Made by a program: the position numbers and the translations under genes
Assembly (NCBI GenBank): GCA_021432605.1
Contig: MU271147.1
Coordinates: 806,001 to 870,000 of the forward strand
Reading direction: 5' to 3'
Origin: Coniochaeta sp. PMI_546
Lineage: Eukaryota; Ascomycota; Sordariomycetes; Coniochaetales; Coniochaetaceae
DNA: 64,000 nt
In this document: in pieces, positions 29,787 through 42,607 of the stretch
Layout: each line of letters opens with the position of its first letter
Position numbering within the stretch: the first letter of the stretch is position 1
The notes under the pieces: generated by a model
Database searches by the model: none
Told to the model about the DNA's origin: nothing
Seen by the model: only the letters and a program-made list of their open reading frames with translations

Positions 29787-31816
29787 ATGACATCGCATGG
29801 CACATACCCCCTCGACGACGAGAGATTCACCGTCTTCCGGAGCAGGAGAAGCGTTGTGCACGGCACCAGGGCTATCGTTAGCACGACGTCTCCACTAGCG
29901 ACCCAGGCTGGACTGAGAATCCTCCGGGAAGGCGGAAATGCAGCTGTGAGTAAAAGCCACAGGGACTGAAGAGAAATCCCTTAGAGTCACTTGAGTCTTA
30001 CATCGCAACACAGGACGCGACGGTAGCCGCGGCAGCGGTCCTCAACCTCGTCGATCCATCCATGACAGGGATAGGCGGCGATGCCTTCGCTCTGTACTAC
30101 AAGGCCGAGACTAAGCAGGTGCATGCTGTCAATGGCTCTGGACCGTCTGCCGCCGAAGCAACGCTGGACAGCATCTGCAATGATTTGGGCATCACTGACC
30201 GCATTTATGGGTCCATCCCTACCACATCCGGGCATGCAGTTACCGTACCTGGAGCTGCAGCTGCTTGGGTCGATATCGTGACCGAGTTTGGCTCCGGGAA
30301 CGTGTCCTTGGCCCAGATCCTCGCACCAGCTATCGAGCTGGCAGAAGAGGGGTTCGCCGTCAGTGAACTATCCAGCTACTATGTGAGTTGTCACTGATAG
30401 GTGGTATCTTTTTACTAGAGCTGATAGAAGACTTGTACTTGCCAGTGGGTTGCCACTGAGGAAGAGCTGAGGAGGAGGCCCAATGGGGTTGAGTTGCTCA
30501 AACCTGACCCCAAGGCAGCCGGCGGCTTTCGAGCTCCTCGTCCGGGGGAGTTCTACCGGAACTGTTTCCTCGCACGGACCTTCCGACTCTTGGCCGAGAG
30601 AGGAAGAGCGGGCTTCTACGAGGGGCCGGTGGCCGAAGCTATCGTCCAGGTAACCCGAGATTTGGGCGGTTATTTGACAGTAGAAGACCTAAAGAGGCAT
30701 GGTCAAAGGGGCAGCGAGTTGACCAAGGCGGTATCCATCCGTCTTGATGCGGTCATGATGGCCCATGACAGAGAAAGGCAGAGCGCATCTGAAGGCAGCC
30801 GTGTTCGCCTCTGGGAGCACCCGCCAAACGGTCAAGGAATCATTGCCCAGATGGCTCTAGGTGTTCTGCAAGAGCTGGGCAAGCAGGGCCGGATACCCAA
30901 GTTCCAGCCCAAGGATCACAACTCTCCTCAGTCTGTGTCCCTCAGATTGCTTTTCGCACCACGCAACACGTAGCTTTTGGTGAGCGCAATGCTGACAGTT
31001 CCTAGATATCTCCATGCGCTCGCCCAAGCTCTGCGTATCGCCTTCGCTGATGGCTGCTGGTATATCACCGATCCTCAGTCTTCTCAAGTCAAGCCCGAGG
31101 ATTTGCTCTCCGAAGAGTATCTGGCCGAACGAGCCAAGCTCTATGACCCTCTCAAGGCTACAGAGCTCGTCGATCACGGTTCAGTACACAAGACCAGTGA
31201 CACGATCTATCTTGCTGTCACAGACGCCGAAGGGAACGCCTGTTCGTTCGTCAACAGTGTCGCAGACACGTTCGGGAGCCGCATCGTGCCCAAGGGCACT
31301 GGGTTCGTCCTCCAGAGCCGAGGGGCTGGATTCCATCTCGATCCAGAGCACCCGAATGTCTTTGCGCCTGGCAAAAGACCCTACAACACTATCATCCCTG
31401 CCATGGTCACCAACGCGGAGGATGGGCGCCTACACACTGTGTTCGGTGTCATGGGAGGGGCAATGCAGCCGCAAGGCCACGTCCAGGTGTTGCTCAACAT
31501 GATGGTCTTTGGCATGAATCCACAGGTCGCACTGGATGCGCCGAGAATCTGCATTGGCGTGAGCTTACCGGGAAAGTCGACGGATCCCAGCAAGAAGGTT
31601 GACAACGTGGTCTATCTTGAGGAAGGCATTAGTGAGGACGTTGGAAAAGAGCTGGTGAAGCTAGGCCATGATGTCAAGTATGTGACTGAGATGGGACGGT
31701 CACTCTTCGGTCGCGGTCAGGTTATTAGGGTCCATCACGATCCGGTGGACGGGCATCGCATCTACTCTGCCGGTAGCGACATGAGGGGCGACGGTATGTC
31801 AGCTCCCCTCGTGTAG
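29787..31816 (+). CDS. Gamma-glutamyltranspeptidase-family N-terminal nucleophile hydrolase (YwrD-like)
   Basis: Exons 29787-29945, 30014-30382, 30446-30930 and 31006-31816 give 607 residues, normal for the family. The third intron begins GTCTGT and has a CTGAC branch point. The large-subunit start is typical (VSTTSPLATQAGLRILREGG, then DATVAAAAVLNLVDP and GIGGDAFALYY). The autoprocessing Thr should be in SDTIYLAVTDAEGNACSF, followed by GTGFVLQSRGAGF and PGKRPYNTIIPAM. These match the subgroup that contains B. subtilis YwrD better than classical glutathione-degrading enzymes, which have a TTHxSV-type motif there. There is no signal peptide, so it probably works inside the cell. It should cut a gamma-glutamyl or other amide bond after self-cleavage into two subunits; glutathione as substrate is unproven. 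Confidence 0.88.
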
Positions 31817-32398
31817 AGAGGTGTGAAGTCTTGGCCGTGGGGTTTGGCGGGGTGATACCTAGGCCTTCGAGAGTGGAAATGTTGCAGCATTTTGGCACAA
31901 CGATTTGTTGTTTAATGAATCGTACGCATGCACCCGCTCACCGAAGTGCCGACTCTGACGGAAACATCCAGAAGGAGATGTTGTGCATATTTCACTGCAG
32001 TCATGGAGTCAGGTTAAGTGCATTTATTCACAATACCACAGGACACTAACACATTGATGACCGTGGGGCATCCAGAGGCTATAGCCAATCATAGCTCACT
32101 TAGGAAGGTAGGTAAAGGCACATTTGAGACACAGTACCATGTACACAGGGTACGTTAGTGGCCAGCGCTCCGCCATTGGAGATCCGACGTCACAAAATGG
32201 ATCACAGTAAGCAACATCCGTAAGATTGACGTCACTGACTCGAGACAATGGAAGTGATGGTATATGTTCATCAGATATGTTCATGAACTTCATGAAGATG
32301 ATATACTTTTCAGAACTTAGGTAGTTTCCGGACAGCTCTTACTAAGGGATCTGTTGCTTTGACGAGCTGCTGAAACCATCACAAGCGTACCGCCCACC
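31817..32398. other. Intergenic, 582 nt
   Basis: Contains the 3' end of the transpeptidase gene and the promoter of the reductase gene. Nothing recognisable. Confidence 0.4.
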
Positions 32399-33831
32399 AT
32401 GTCGTCTGCCATCGTCACTGGCGCAACAGGTGAGTTGGTTCACAATCCATTAGAGTCTAGACGAGATCTCCAATTACCATGATCATATGAGTTAAACAAC
32501 TGATCCTCAAGATAAGGAATCCTCGGACGTGAAATCGTCAAGCAACTGGCGAAAAATGCCCAAAAATGGAAGACAATACATGCGCTGTCTCGCAGTCAGA
32601 AGGACGACTATCCGCCGAATGTCGTCCATAATCATATCGACCTGACCAGTTCGGCCGAGAATATGGCCAAGGATTTCAAGGATGTGAGAGGCGAATATGT
32701 CTTTTTTGCAGCATATCTGCAGAAGGACTCGGAGCAAGAGAACTGGGAAGTAAACGGTAGTTATTATGCCTGGCGTTGCACGCTTCTGCTGTGCTTCAAG
32801 ATTCGATGTTGACCAGTGCTGACCGCAAATAGGCACAATGATCGAGAACTTCCTTTCCGCTCTGGAGATTACCGGAGCTGTCAAGGATCTGAAGCGTATA
32901 ATCTTGGTTACGGGATGCAAGCAGTACGGCGTGCACCTGGGCGAAGCCAAAAACCCGATGCTCGAGACGGATCCATGGCTTGAAGGCGAATCGTGGCCGC
33001 CAAACTTCTACTACCGCCAGCAGCACAGCCTTCATAAGTTCTGTGAGATGAACAAGCACGTATCATGGGTGGTCACCTACCCCAACGATGTCATTGGCTT
33101 CGCAAAGGGCAACTTCATGAACCTAGCTACAAGCCTTGGGCTCTATGCCGCTGTGGAACGGGAGCTTGGCCACGACCTGGAATTTCCTGGAAACGAGGTA
33201 TTTTACAATAAGTTCGACGTCTTCACCTCTAGCGCGATTCATGCCGAGTTCTGCGAATGGGCTGCACTGGAACCTAAGGCCGGTAACCAGGCCTTCAATG
33301 TCCACAACGGGGATGTTGAGAGCTGGCAGAACCTGTGGCCTCGTGTTGCCAGGAGGTTTGGCATGAAGGTCAAGGTGGACCAGTTTGCTTCTGCCAATTC
33401 CCTAGGTCTCGAGTCACGGAAAACACTGCCTGGAGAGCCACCCATAAGCGTATTGGCGGATGAGATGGGGCTGAAGGGCAAGGTTGCACCGAGCCAAGTG
33501 GCGAACAGGATCACCCTGGAGAAATGGAGCCAGCGGGAAGAGGTCAAGAAGGCTTGGGAGAAGCTGGCTGAGCGCGAAGGTCTGGATAAATCCGCATTTG
33601 ACAAGGCGACGTGGAGTTTCCTCGACTTTGTGCTGGGACGAAGCTACGACATCGTTGTTAGCATGAGTAAGGCGAGGGAGTTTGGCTGGACTGGGTAAGC
33701 ATTCTCCGCCTGCAATCTGTCGGTGACAAGAATAATGCTGATGAAAGTACAGTTATTACGACACCTGGAAGTCGCTCTCGGATGCCTTTGGCGAGCTGGA
33801 GGCGGAGAAGATTCTTCCAAAGACGCACTGA
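32399..33831 (+). CDS. PRISE-type short-chain reductase (progesterone 5-beta-reductase / iridoid-synthase-like)
   Basis: Exons 32399-32429, 32517-32756, 32833-33694 and 33753-33831 give 403 residues. The short first exon and the second build the Rossmann motif TGATGGILGREIVKQL, with the join inside a Gly codon (acceptor AAG at 32516). The PRISE catalytic residues are visible: Lys in TGCKQYGVHLG and Tyr in NFYYRQQHSL. The family reduces activated C=C bonds, with NADPH, in enones and related substrates. The mid-part FDVFTSSAIHAEFCEWAALE and FNVHNGDVESWQNLWPRVA match fungal homologues. The last exon gives YYDTWKSLSDAFGELEAEKI, the usual family end. Cytosolic, no targeting signal. Confidence 0.9.
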
Positions 33832-34652
33832 ATTTGGATACCAGGTAGGAATATAACATCCTATTTGTAGGGAAGCATGGAATCTGGTGAGAATGTTCTT
33901 GTCCTTTAACACTACCGGGCAGAAGTTTTATCGGTTGCCAGGCAGATTTACGACTATGCTCAACACCTCAAGAAAGAGAATGGCCGTCCAATGATCAGCT
34001 TGTCTGGAAATATAAGCTTTGTCGGACTATCTTGACCATGTCGCTGACGATACCGCCTGCTTAATTTGGTGACTACCCGCAGAACATGATTGGCGACTGG
34101 AGTTAATCATGATGTTGTGACGTTATAGAGTCAGGGGACCCTGAGTGGTTCACATGCGAAGCCGGCCAGCAGCTTCGAATATGCCAAAGTGTATCGCCGA
34201 GCTGAAGGCTGTGCTGAGCGGACCGCCACCCACAAACCTTGTCATGCAGCTGAAGTGCCGCAGTCATTTACGGTTTCGGGTGCGGACGTGTCCGAGGGTG
34301 ACGGAATATGTTGTAGCTCGGATGGACATCGAATGGCACTGCGACCTGTACCTCTTGCCGTCAGCCCAACACAACCTATCATGTTGTGTGCCCGCCACAC
34401 TGTCAGCACTAACGAACAACAAATCCAGGACCTGCGATTGTCCAAGATGTCAAATCCTAGAAAAGTCTACCGGATATGTAATCTTAATATGTGGGCTATT
34501 ACATTACTTCCCTTTTCTCATCTCATTTTGTTTCCCTTTCAACCCATTCCTCTGGTGTCGAAACATTCTCACGGCGTACGACAGTCCGTTCCTTTAAGTC
34601 AACAGACTGAATCCCAGACTCAAATCTGTCGATCTATCATATATACACAGTA
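33832..34652. other. Intergenic, 0.8 kb
   Basis: Two overlapping plus-strand frames of 150 codons (34145-34653) have no recognisable content and look like chance. The right end holds the promoter of the four-TM gene, with a tatatacac sequence about 10 nt before its ATG. Confidence 0.4.
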
Positions 34653-35348
34653 ATGTCAATATCAATAGCACTCAAGGCCGCCATCGGCGTGCTTATGGTC
34701 GACTCTATCATCGAGTTAGCATTTATCAGCAGCATGGTCGCATGGTTACACAGGACTGCAAGCGGAAGCTTTCCTGTCATCGCCCAGAACGGCTCGACAT
34801 TTGATCTCAGGGGCGAACCCCTCCATCTCCTGGTCGATCAAGGGCACACCAGCAACGGAGCGGCAGGCACGGCGTTTGTGCTCATTGGCATCGGTGGCAT
34901 CATAAGCCTCTGGCTCCGGAACCGGGCCGGCAAGTTCGGTCACGGGCTCTACTATTTCTGGGTGGTCTGCAACATACTCGCGCTGATGCTCACAATCGGC
35001 GCGCTCGGTTACGTCTTCTCAATCACCAACAAGCACCGGGGTCAGGTCATCGATCTTGGGCTTGCAGAGAGATTGAAGGGAACCAAGTATCCGCTCAATG
35101 AGTGGACGCCGCAGAACTGGTTTTCCGCTTTTCTGGATCTCGACATCGCGGATGATAGTGTCCGCAGCGATATAACAAGCCACTATAGGGTTATGAGGGG
35201 CTGGCAGTACAACTTGATCCCTCTATTCCTTGTTCAGCTTGTTGAGACGATCCTGGCGGTCATGGACTGCCTGAGGTGGCGGAAGGAGGTGCAGTACGCT
35301 GGTGTGGGACAGGGCCAGGGACAAGAGAAGGCCGGCACAACTTTATAA
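34653..35348 (+). CDS. Four-transmembrane fungal membrane protein of unknown function
   Basis: A single exon of 231 residues. Hydrophobic helices are seen at about residues 7-29, 71-90, 103-126 and 195-217. A polar extracellular or luminal loop lies between helices 1 and 2, and a longer loop (KHRGQVIDLG...NEWTPQNWFSAFLDLDI) between helices 3 and 4. The C-terminus is short, Gly/Gln-rich and cytosolic-looking (GVGQGQGQEKAG). The topology is like that of MARVEL or claudin-like fungal proteins, but I see no diagnostic motif (the Sur7 Cys pair is absent). It is probably a real gene because of its composition and the even spacing of helices. Confidence 0.72.
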   Translation: MSISIALKAAIGVLMVDSIIELAFISSMVAWLHRTASGSFPVIAQNGSTFDLRGEPLHLLVDQGHTSNGAAGTAFVLIGIGGIISLWLRNRAGKFGHGLYYFWVVCNILALMLTIGALGYVFSITNKHRGQVIDLGLAERLKGTKYPLNEWTPQNWFSAFLDLDIADDSVRSDITSHYRVMRGWQYNLIPLFLVQLVETILAVMDCLRWRKEVQYAGVGQGQGQEKAGTTL

Positions 35349-37015
35349 CGCGGCTCTTGTCCACATCCATATGTGCGTGCCAAAGAGCGCTTTATAAGGT
35401 CAGATCATTATTCGACGGAGGGTGCTTCGGATGTCATTACGACCGTATGTAAACGGGCATTGGGGCTGTGCTACACGGAATTGCTGGTTCGAAAAGGGGG
35501 GTGTTTTGTTCAATTCGATGTTCATAATTATCCTTGAAAGGTTTAATACATTCTTTGATGGTTTCTTTATCATGCGCGCGTTGGTTCCAAAATGGCCGTA
35601 ACTCGACGACGATTACTTATGAGGGTAACTGAAGTCTCAGCCCATGAAGTAGAACCTTCTGCTTTCTGGCTTGCTCGGTGAGACCATCGCCCAGTGAACA
35701 CATCGGTACCTTTCAACGGAATAATCATTGACAAGAAGGTCACCATACCTTTAGTGTCGACCGGAAGTACCTATTCCTCAGAAGCAGTGACATATGCTGA
35801 TCACAGTTGAGTAATAGACACATATGAGTACACTGTTTCTCATAGAGACTCTCGGCGTAGCCCTCTGGGAATCAACCTTGTCATCGTCAGAATTTTCGTT
35901 TCCCAAGTCTTCGTTCATGGATTTCCGATCTTACAGCCTCCAAGCTCGTAGACTAGTCCTCGTCTTCAGGTGGAGATGGACGTTGCCTCCCCACTCGAAA
36001 TTCCGATGAAGTTCTCCACGCACTTAAGAGCAGGGGTAGTATCGAGTTTGCCTTACTTCACAGTCGTCTTGTGTCAAGTTTAACACAAGGGAGGGGTTGC
36101 ATATGACAAATCCCTGGCAATATTGGCCTGTACAAGAACGTAGCTGAACACGAGTCTATGTTTCAAGTCTCGGTGGCAGAGGTGAAGATCGTGTCCCACA
36201 GTTCCCTACGCGGTGCCTCGAGATCGGAAGCTGCTGAGCGAAATCCCGATGAATATGTACCTAGTAGTACGAATCGAGGAGGTACATCTTTTTCTATAGC
36301 GCCAATCGAGCGAGGCCTTGTCCAGAATCCAGCAAAACCGGAAGAAGTCTATCCCTTCCCGGCTATCTGTAGGCAAGCTGCGTCATATCTGTCGGGGCTC
36401 AAGGTGTTCTGCAAACACGAGTAAATCGATTTCTCACACCTTTCCCCCTTTCCCTTCGTCTATATCCTTGATTGTAGAGTGCCAGAGAATCGAGCAATCT
36501 TTCCACCCCTCCTTGCAGCTCGGCATCGCCATAGCCAAGCTGGCAACACAAGCAATACCTCTACAGTCTTGCGCTCGGCAATCATGCAAGGGCTTTCCAA
36601 AACGAAGTGAGCAACAGCCAATTTTGACACATAAATAGGGACAAACAAGACCTATAATGCTCGGATAATCCGAAGCTCATGTTTGATACGCTTGAGGGAG
36701 TACCTTGGTGAATAACAAGCAAACATCAGGATCTTCACAGGCATGCCAAAAGACTTGTCATAAGTTTGCGGCCGCAGTATATATTACTAAAGTCGCCCAT
36801 CAACGCTTATAGAGGACCCCAACAATACCTCAGGACCAATACCCAACATCCAAAGGACTTCGCTACACCAAAGACTCCTCTGCGCCAAGCCCCTTCCTCA
36901 CGCTGTGGCGCATTGATGACATGAACAAAAGATAACCAACGCCAACAACTTCCAGCACCAAGCCCCAACTGCTCACCAGTGTATCCACGACTGTGCGGCC
37001 ATAACCAACTGGACA
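35349..37015. other. Intergenic, 1.7 kb
   Basis: No supported gene. Frames at 35824-36009, 36158-36424 and 36318-36638 are short, Ser/Pro/Arg-rich and unrelated to anything I recognise. Confidence 0.45.
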
Positions 37016-39282
37016 CTATTTGGTAACGCTGATCTCGTAGCCTATTAAAACCTCGGTCGAACTACCTTCCCAACCTCTTGTACCGGCGGCAGAGAGCATG
37101 AAACGCGCCGTAGGGTCGATATAAAGAGAAGAGATAACACCCGCGCGAGGGGGGCCAGGTATAATCAGGAAGGGGACGGATGAGCCTTTGAACGCCGAGG
37201 TGTCTCTGAGATCGTAGAGGCGGAGAATGTCATGAGAAGCGCTATGTGGCATAATGTTAGTATCTGTCACATTCAGGAGTCCGGACGAGCATAAGTATGG
37301 GACATGACAAGCAAGTAGAGAGGACGGGTAATAAGGCAGAGAGTAGGCAGGAAGAGTCGGACGTACCAGACAATATGACGACCATTGGGCATAGGCCTAA
37401 CGCAGCTCACTGGCCCGCTACCATTGGGGAACTTGAGAACGCGCTCTGGTGCCCAGCCAGACCGCGCCTTGTGGATGCTGAACTCCTCGACCGTGCCATT
37501 CCGTCGTCCAGCGTATATCCAGTTTCCATCTGGCGACCAGCACGCCCCCATGCACCATGGTGGGACGCCAGGTCTGTTGCCTATCCTACCAATGGGATCA
37601 CGCACCCGGCGGTCCCAGATACGGATCGTGCCGTCTATACTGGCGGAAAAGAATGTCGATGTGCTGGTCTGATTAGGATCCTCGGTGTTGGGATCGGCAG
37701 CAGAAGTAAAGAGCATCGACGGTGAGGATGGGGGAAGATCTTGACTGGGTTGCATGTCCGTTTGCGACAGATTATTGGGTGGTGCGTCGGGGGCTGGAAT
37801 AGTGGTGTTGAACTGCTGGTCTGGAAAAGAGGCATTTTCCATCTTTTGCCCGTCCAGCGGCTCTTGTGACGCGAACGCACTATCTTGAAAGAGATTGTCA
37901 CTGTACATCATGGTATCTCTATCGTGCAAGCCACCATTGGGGATCGACTCGCCTCCGACTTGTGGATGCCCCGACAATTGAGGTTCTGCGTCAGCTCCCT
38001 GTCCCTGCTGAGGCACGGCAGAGGAGGTCTCATCCACCGCCATAGCAAAACCGGAAGCACCGGGGGCCGCTTCGCCGTGGAGAGTCATCTCCATCGCCCG
38101 AGAGAACTCATCGTCATCATCTCCGCCGAAAGCACCCCCTCCCATCGGCTCGTTATCACCGAATAGAGAGCCTGCAGGGCTTCCGAAGAGAGATTCATGG
38201 GCGGGAGAACCTTGACCATCGGCTCCTCCGCCCGAAGCATCTTGGCCTGCGACCTCGCCTCCGTTCGATACTCCATTTAAGCCATTGACCAAAGCGCCCT
38301 GAGGTAAGGGCTGGTCATTGTTGGCCACCATCGTCTCGCTTCGGACCTCGAGCTCGCTCGCCTCGGCTGGGATCGGCGATCCGCTGGCGGGTCGTAACTC
38401 CAAGGCTGAAATCTGACCCCCGCTGCCCTCGAAACGTCGGATGACTTGGCCATTGTTCAGATCCCAGTCTAGGACTTGTTTGTCCCAGCTCCCGCTCAAG
38501 ACGCTCTTTTCATCTGGTGCGAGGGTCAGAACACTAACGGCGTTGGTATGGCCGCCTTCCCTCAGACAGTGTATTCTTTTGCCCTCGTCATGGCGCACGC
38601 TCTGTAAGTTGATCCCGCCACTTTCAAGTCCGCTAAGCAGCCACAAGGCTTGACTGTGGACTGCCAGGCTATACACCGGCGACAAGACATGCTCGTCAAC
38701 GCCACTTCTAGGAGCCGATGGCGGCTCCTCGTTCTCCCAATATGACATCAGTATGCCTGCCTTGGTCACACTGTCGACGAAAGGATGCCGCTGAGCGACT
38801 GTCAAGAGTTGCTTGCCATTGATCGTGCCGGCACCATCGTACTTGCGAATGTAGCCATCGGTACCGCCTGTCAACCAGTAGCGCATGTCTGGCGTAACTG
38901 CGAGGGCGTTGATGCTCGTGGCTTGCGGAGCTGCCATGGTAGGCACTATATCGTACAGCCGGGCCGTCACTGCTTCGGGTCGGACCGTCGGCCGGAACCG
39001 AGGGGTCACCGGACGGGCAGAGGGAGACCGTAGCTGGGCAGACGGCGGAACGCGCGCGTCTGCAGCTGCAGCCTCTCCACCGCCAGAGGGTATTGTGCCG
39101 GATGCGTCCGCGGCATCCTCAGGTCCATCTGCCTGAGCCTGGTCCTGTGTTTCGTCTATGTCGCCTTCTAGTTCTGCGTCTTCCGCTTCGGGTTCTGCAT
39201 CAGGTTCAGGGACGTCTTCCTCTTCTTCGTTGTCATCGTCTTCGACGTCAATCTCATTCTCGCCCTCATCGGCGTCTTCCAT
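37016..39282 (-). CDS. spt8: SAGA complex subunit Spt8, WD40-repeat protein
   Basis: Two exons join across intron 37366-37242 (125 nt, GTACGT...ACATAG) to give 713 residues. The N-terminus is extremely acidic (Glu/Asp runs through about residue 60), then a Pro-rich linker. WD40 repeats follow from about residue 110: MRYWLTGGTDGYIRKYDG, SVLSGSWDKQVLDWDLNNG, FFSASIDGTIRIWDRRVRDP, NWIYAGRRNGTVEEFSIHK. The splice restores HIVCASHDILRLYDLRDTSA at the C-terminus. A long acidic, Gln/Pro-rich insert of about 220 residues interrupts the propeller between repeats. This layout is that of fungal Spt8, which helps SAGA contact TBP at promoters. A possible upstream exon with ATG at about 39400 could add a few acidic residues; its donor (GTTCGA) is poor, so I keep the ATG at 39282. 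Confidence 0.86.
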
Positions 39283-40396
39283 TATTTCGTCTTGTTCATT
39301 TTCGGAGCTAGCATTGGAGTCTGTTGTGTAGGGGCCTGTCAGTCCGAATCCTTGTGTGTATTGGTGGGAGTTTGGTTCGAACCGCGATCGTCCTCGTCCA
39401 TCTTGCTCAGCTATCCCAGGTGGCTGGATGCCCCTGACGAAGCGCTATATCTGCATGCAGGAGAATAGTGCTGCTCCTTAGAGGCTACAGTGTTAACGAT
39501 GTATGGTTTGAGACACCGTTTACGAGCCACCGAATACAGCTTGGTGCCAGATTGCGTCGCGTCCGTGAAATCGAGGTGGCTCTTTGCAGGTAGTCTTCGA
39601 TCAACAAGCCCCAAAGAATAATGATATTGCCAATTGTCCTTCACGGCTCTTAATTGTGATAATTCGCATATGGAGCTTCAAAACATATCATACAAGTGTA
39701 CAGCAGCAGGCTATGGAAGACAACACAGTTGGAGCTACATCGTAGGTCAAGACGATATCGCGACAGTAGCGTCGCTGGCGCAAAAGGTGGGGCAATCGTG
39801 AAGTGCCCCTCAGCGGTACGTACCTTACTTGTGTTGCCTCAAATAGGTCCCTTAGGGTTCCTTATGGCATAGACGTCTGTACCGGCTCCAGATGGTCGCC
39901 AACTCTTTCCAACGGGACGTCTCCATTTCCCAGATCAAAGGACATGAATCATGGTGCAAAGGTTAGCGATCGCAGCGAATCTCAAAGCATGGTGTTAGGA
40001 CTTGTCCGTCAAAGGATACCGGTATTAGAGCTCTTAAGCGGTTCAGTTCTGTCATCGAAGCTCGAAGTACATGAATGAAGGACAGTGGTCTGATGGCATG
40101 TTCATTGGCTGAAGGTAATTGCCCTGTAGCCTAGCGATCCTTCGAGCTGCAGGTTTGTCAGCACCGAACCTCCGCGGTGTTTAAAACCCGTGGTTTGCTC
40201 TTCCTGGCTCAATGCCATGAGCGCTGTCGATGATGCTCAACGACCCCAATCTCAACGTCATCTACGCTCCAGGGCTAGACGTCTAAACCCCAATCGGAGC
40301 GGACCACCGTGTTTGCATTTGCAAACCTATCCACGGCCACGACCACACTTGGATACTATCAGCTGACTTAGCGAGAGAAAGTCAAGTAACGCAAGA
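39283..40396. other. Divergent intergenic region, 1.1 kb
   Basis: Separates spt8 (minus) from the Zn2Cys6 gene (plus). Includes the 5' leader of spt8 and one TACCTTAC motif at 39827-39834. No other gene seen. Confidence 0.45.
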
Positions 40397-42598
40397 ATGG
40401 GCGAGACTGCCACCAATGAGACCTCAGCTCGAAAAAGCCGGAGAAAGGTAGGCACTCATTAACAACCTTGCAACGATGGCCATCCTCGGAGGCTGACATG
40501 TAGTATCTGCAGGCCTGCGACCTGTGCTTTATGAAGAAGATCAAATGTGACCGAACTGTTCCCCGCTGCTCGCACTGCAAAATCTACAAGGCCGCAGCAT
40601 GCACTTATACACCCTTAACCCGGACCCCCAATCCCAAGACCATACCGTGAGTGGGTCGATGCACACTCCATGCCTCTTTAGCACCGGGAACTGCTCACGA
40701 TAGAGTACGTACTGATGTCCGTGATCGATGGTAGCCGCTCACGAGCAGATGTCTTGGAAACAAGGCTCAAAGAGCTTGAAGCTCGTCTTAAGGCCTTTGA
40801 GGGCGACAGAGGCCTCGACCAATCCAAGAGAATATACCCAACTCCCCAGGAGAATGTAGTGACGACCGACCAGGCGCCCTTGCCCCCACATATCTTGGCG
40901 CTCACTCCCGAATCGCTCACCGATCTTGTGGGAAGCGAAGAGCGCGAGCCGCGTTCTGAAGGCTATCAGCTTCCCCCACTGCGCGATGTCCTGCCTTCTG
41001 TTTCCGAATATTTCGCTACCTCCAACCGTGTGGTACCACTATTCCATGAACCGACCTTCATGCGAATGCTCCGTGGCTGGTACTTGACGCCGACGACGCA
41101 GCAGGATCCGGCTGTCTGGGCAGCCATCAACATTGTGTTAGCTCTCTCAAGACGCCACACATACATCGACATCTCATCCCCTCGGGGGACGTTGGATGTG
41201 GCTGTTCGTAATGCCCAGGCGGTCCTGAATCAGCTTGTCACTCGGGACGAGGATCTCCTCGGTATTCAAGTCGTGCTGGGCTTAGCCTTCATCTTCTACG
41301 GCACATCGGATCCGAAACCTGCCACCGTCTTGATTGCAACGGCTGTCCGGCTTGCCCATGTACTCCGAATCAACACTCTCCAGGGAAGCAATCACATGGA
41401 TCCGGATATAGTTAAGCAGCGTCAGCGCATATTCTGGATCCTGTACGTCCTTGACCGAGATGTTGCTTTGCGGATCAGACAACCGGCCATGCTCAACGAG
41501 AATGACGTTGATCTGGAACTACCCGAGGAGAACTCTCCAGACGGCGTCGGCATTTTCTATGCAGAAAATGGTACCAGCATTAACTTCTTCCGGAAGCGAA
41601 TACAGTTTGCTTGGATTCAGGGTAAAGTCTATGAGTGGCTGTTCTCCGTTCGAGCAGAGAAGCTTCCACGTTCCACAAGAGACGAACACACAAGGCGTTT
41701 GGAGCGGGCACTGGACCAGTGGCACGCCTCGCTTCCTGCGGAGTTTAAGCCCGATGCGCTGCCCAATATATCGGACCTGACGACATTCCGCACGTTCATG
41801 ATCATGCACTTTACCCGGTTGCAGGTCCTTGCGAGGATTCACCATGCATACGCATATGATTCTCAGTGGCTTGAGACCCTCCGCGGGTTCAGTAAGACAG
41901 TGGACGACACGCCGTCGCCTGACTTCAGCCGAAAGTCACTCCCCGGCAGTTTCGACGTATTGGTTCAGAGGTCACGCGAGAATCTCAAGTTGTTCTCGTG
42001 CCTTCCCCAACAAGACCTCTATATCCTCTGGTACGAGCATATCTTACAGCCTGATTTCAAGCACTGACTTTGCTCTTTCAGGTCGATCTGCTGTGCCTTC
42101 TTCAGTAGCATCATCTTCCTCATCGTCAACAACCTGGCGAACCCTCATCACAGATTAGTCGATCAGGACCAAAACCTGGTAGAATTTGCCCTCCAAGTTC
42201 TTGTGAGACTGGAGGATGAGACACAGTACGATAAAGTAGGGACGATGCGGCGAGCCATTGCAGAGCTGGACTCCAAAACCCGCATCGTTGTTGAGAGGGC
42301 GCGGAGTCACCGTTTGCCGGCAGATGTCTTTGACATTCCCCAGTTCGATGAATCCGTCACATCAATGGGCCATACCTCAGTTCTTGACACCGGTGCCATC
42401 AGTGACGGCATCTCTGCGTTCGCTGGAGACCTTGGAACGACCGATACCGCACTCGACGCGGAACTTTTCGGAAGCTGGTTGGAGACTCAGTTCTTTGACT
42501 TCGGCGTTTCACATGCTGAAGCTGTCCCTACTGCTGGAAAGGAGAACCCAAATTTCGATGGAGTCGTGGCAGAGTTCTTGAAGCAGAGCTGGTTTTAA
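40397..42598 (+). CDS. Zn2Cys6 transcription factor with fungal_trans middle-homology domain
   Basis: Exons 40397-40447, 40513-40646, 40735-42030 and 42082-42598 give 665 residues. The binuclear cluster CDLCFMKKIKC...PRCSHC...C occupies about residues 19-47, with spacing C-2-C-6-C-6-C-2-C-7-C, preceded by a basic RKSRRK. Intron 2 was placed by frame: only the acceptor at 40734 joins the cluster to the coiled-coil linker RSRADVLETRLKELEARLKA. The fungal_trans domain (PF04082) follows with PLFHEPTFMRMLRGWYL and QRIFWILYVLDRDVALR. The C-terminus is acidic with GDLGTTDTALDAELFGSWLE, plausibly an activation region. It is a nuclear regulator, probably of a carbon or specialised pathway. It adjoins no obvious target cluster. 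Confidence 0.92.
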
Positions 42599-42607
42599 TG
42601 CCTCTGC

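Noticed and set aside
34145-34653. Two overlapping plus-strand frames of about 150 codons
   Set aside because: Low protein-likeness and mutual overlap in different frames; they occupy the promoter of the four-TM gene.
39372-39385. ggttcgaaccgcg near spt8, resembling a tRNA B-box
   Set aside because: No A-box or pairing acceptor stem is found within 100 nt on either strand.
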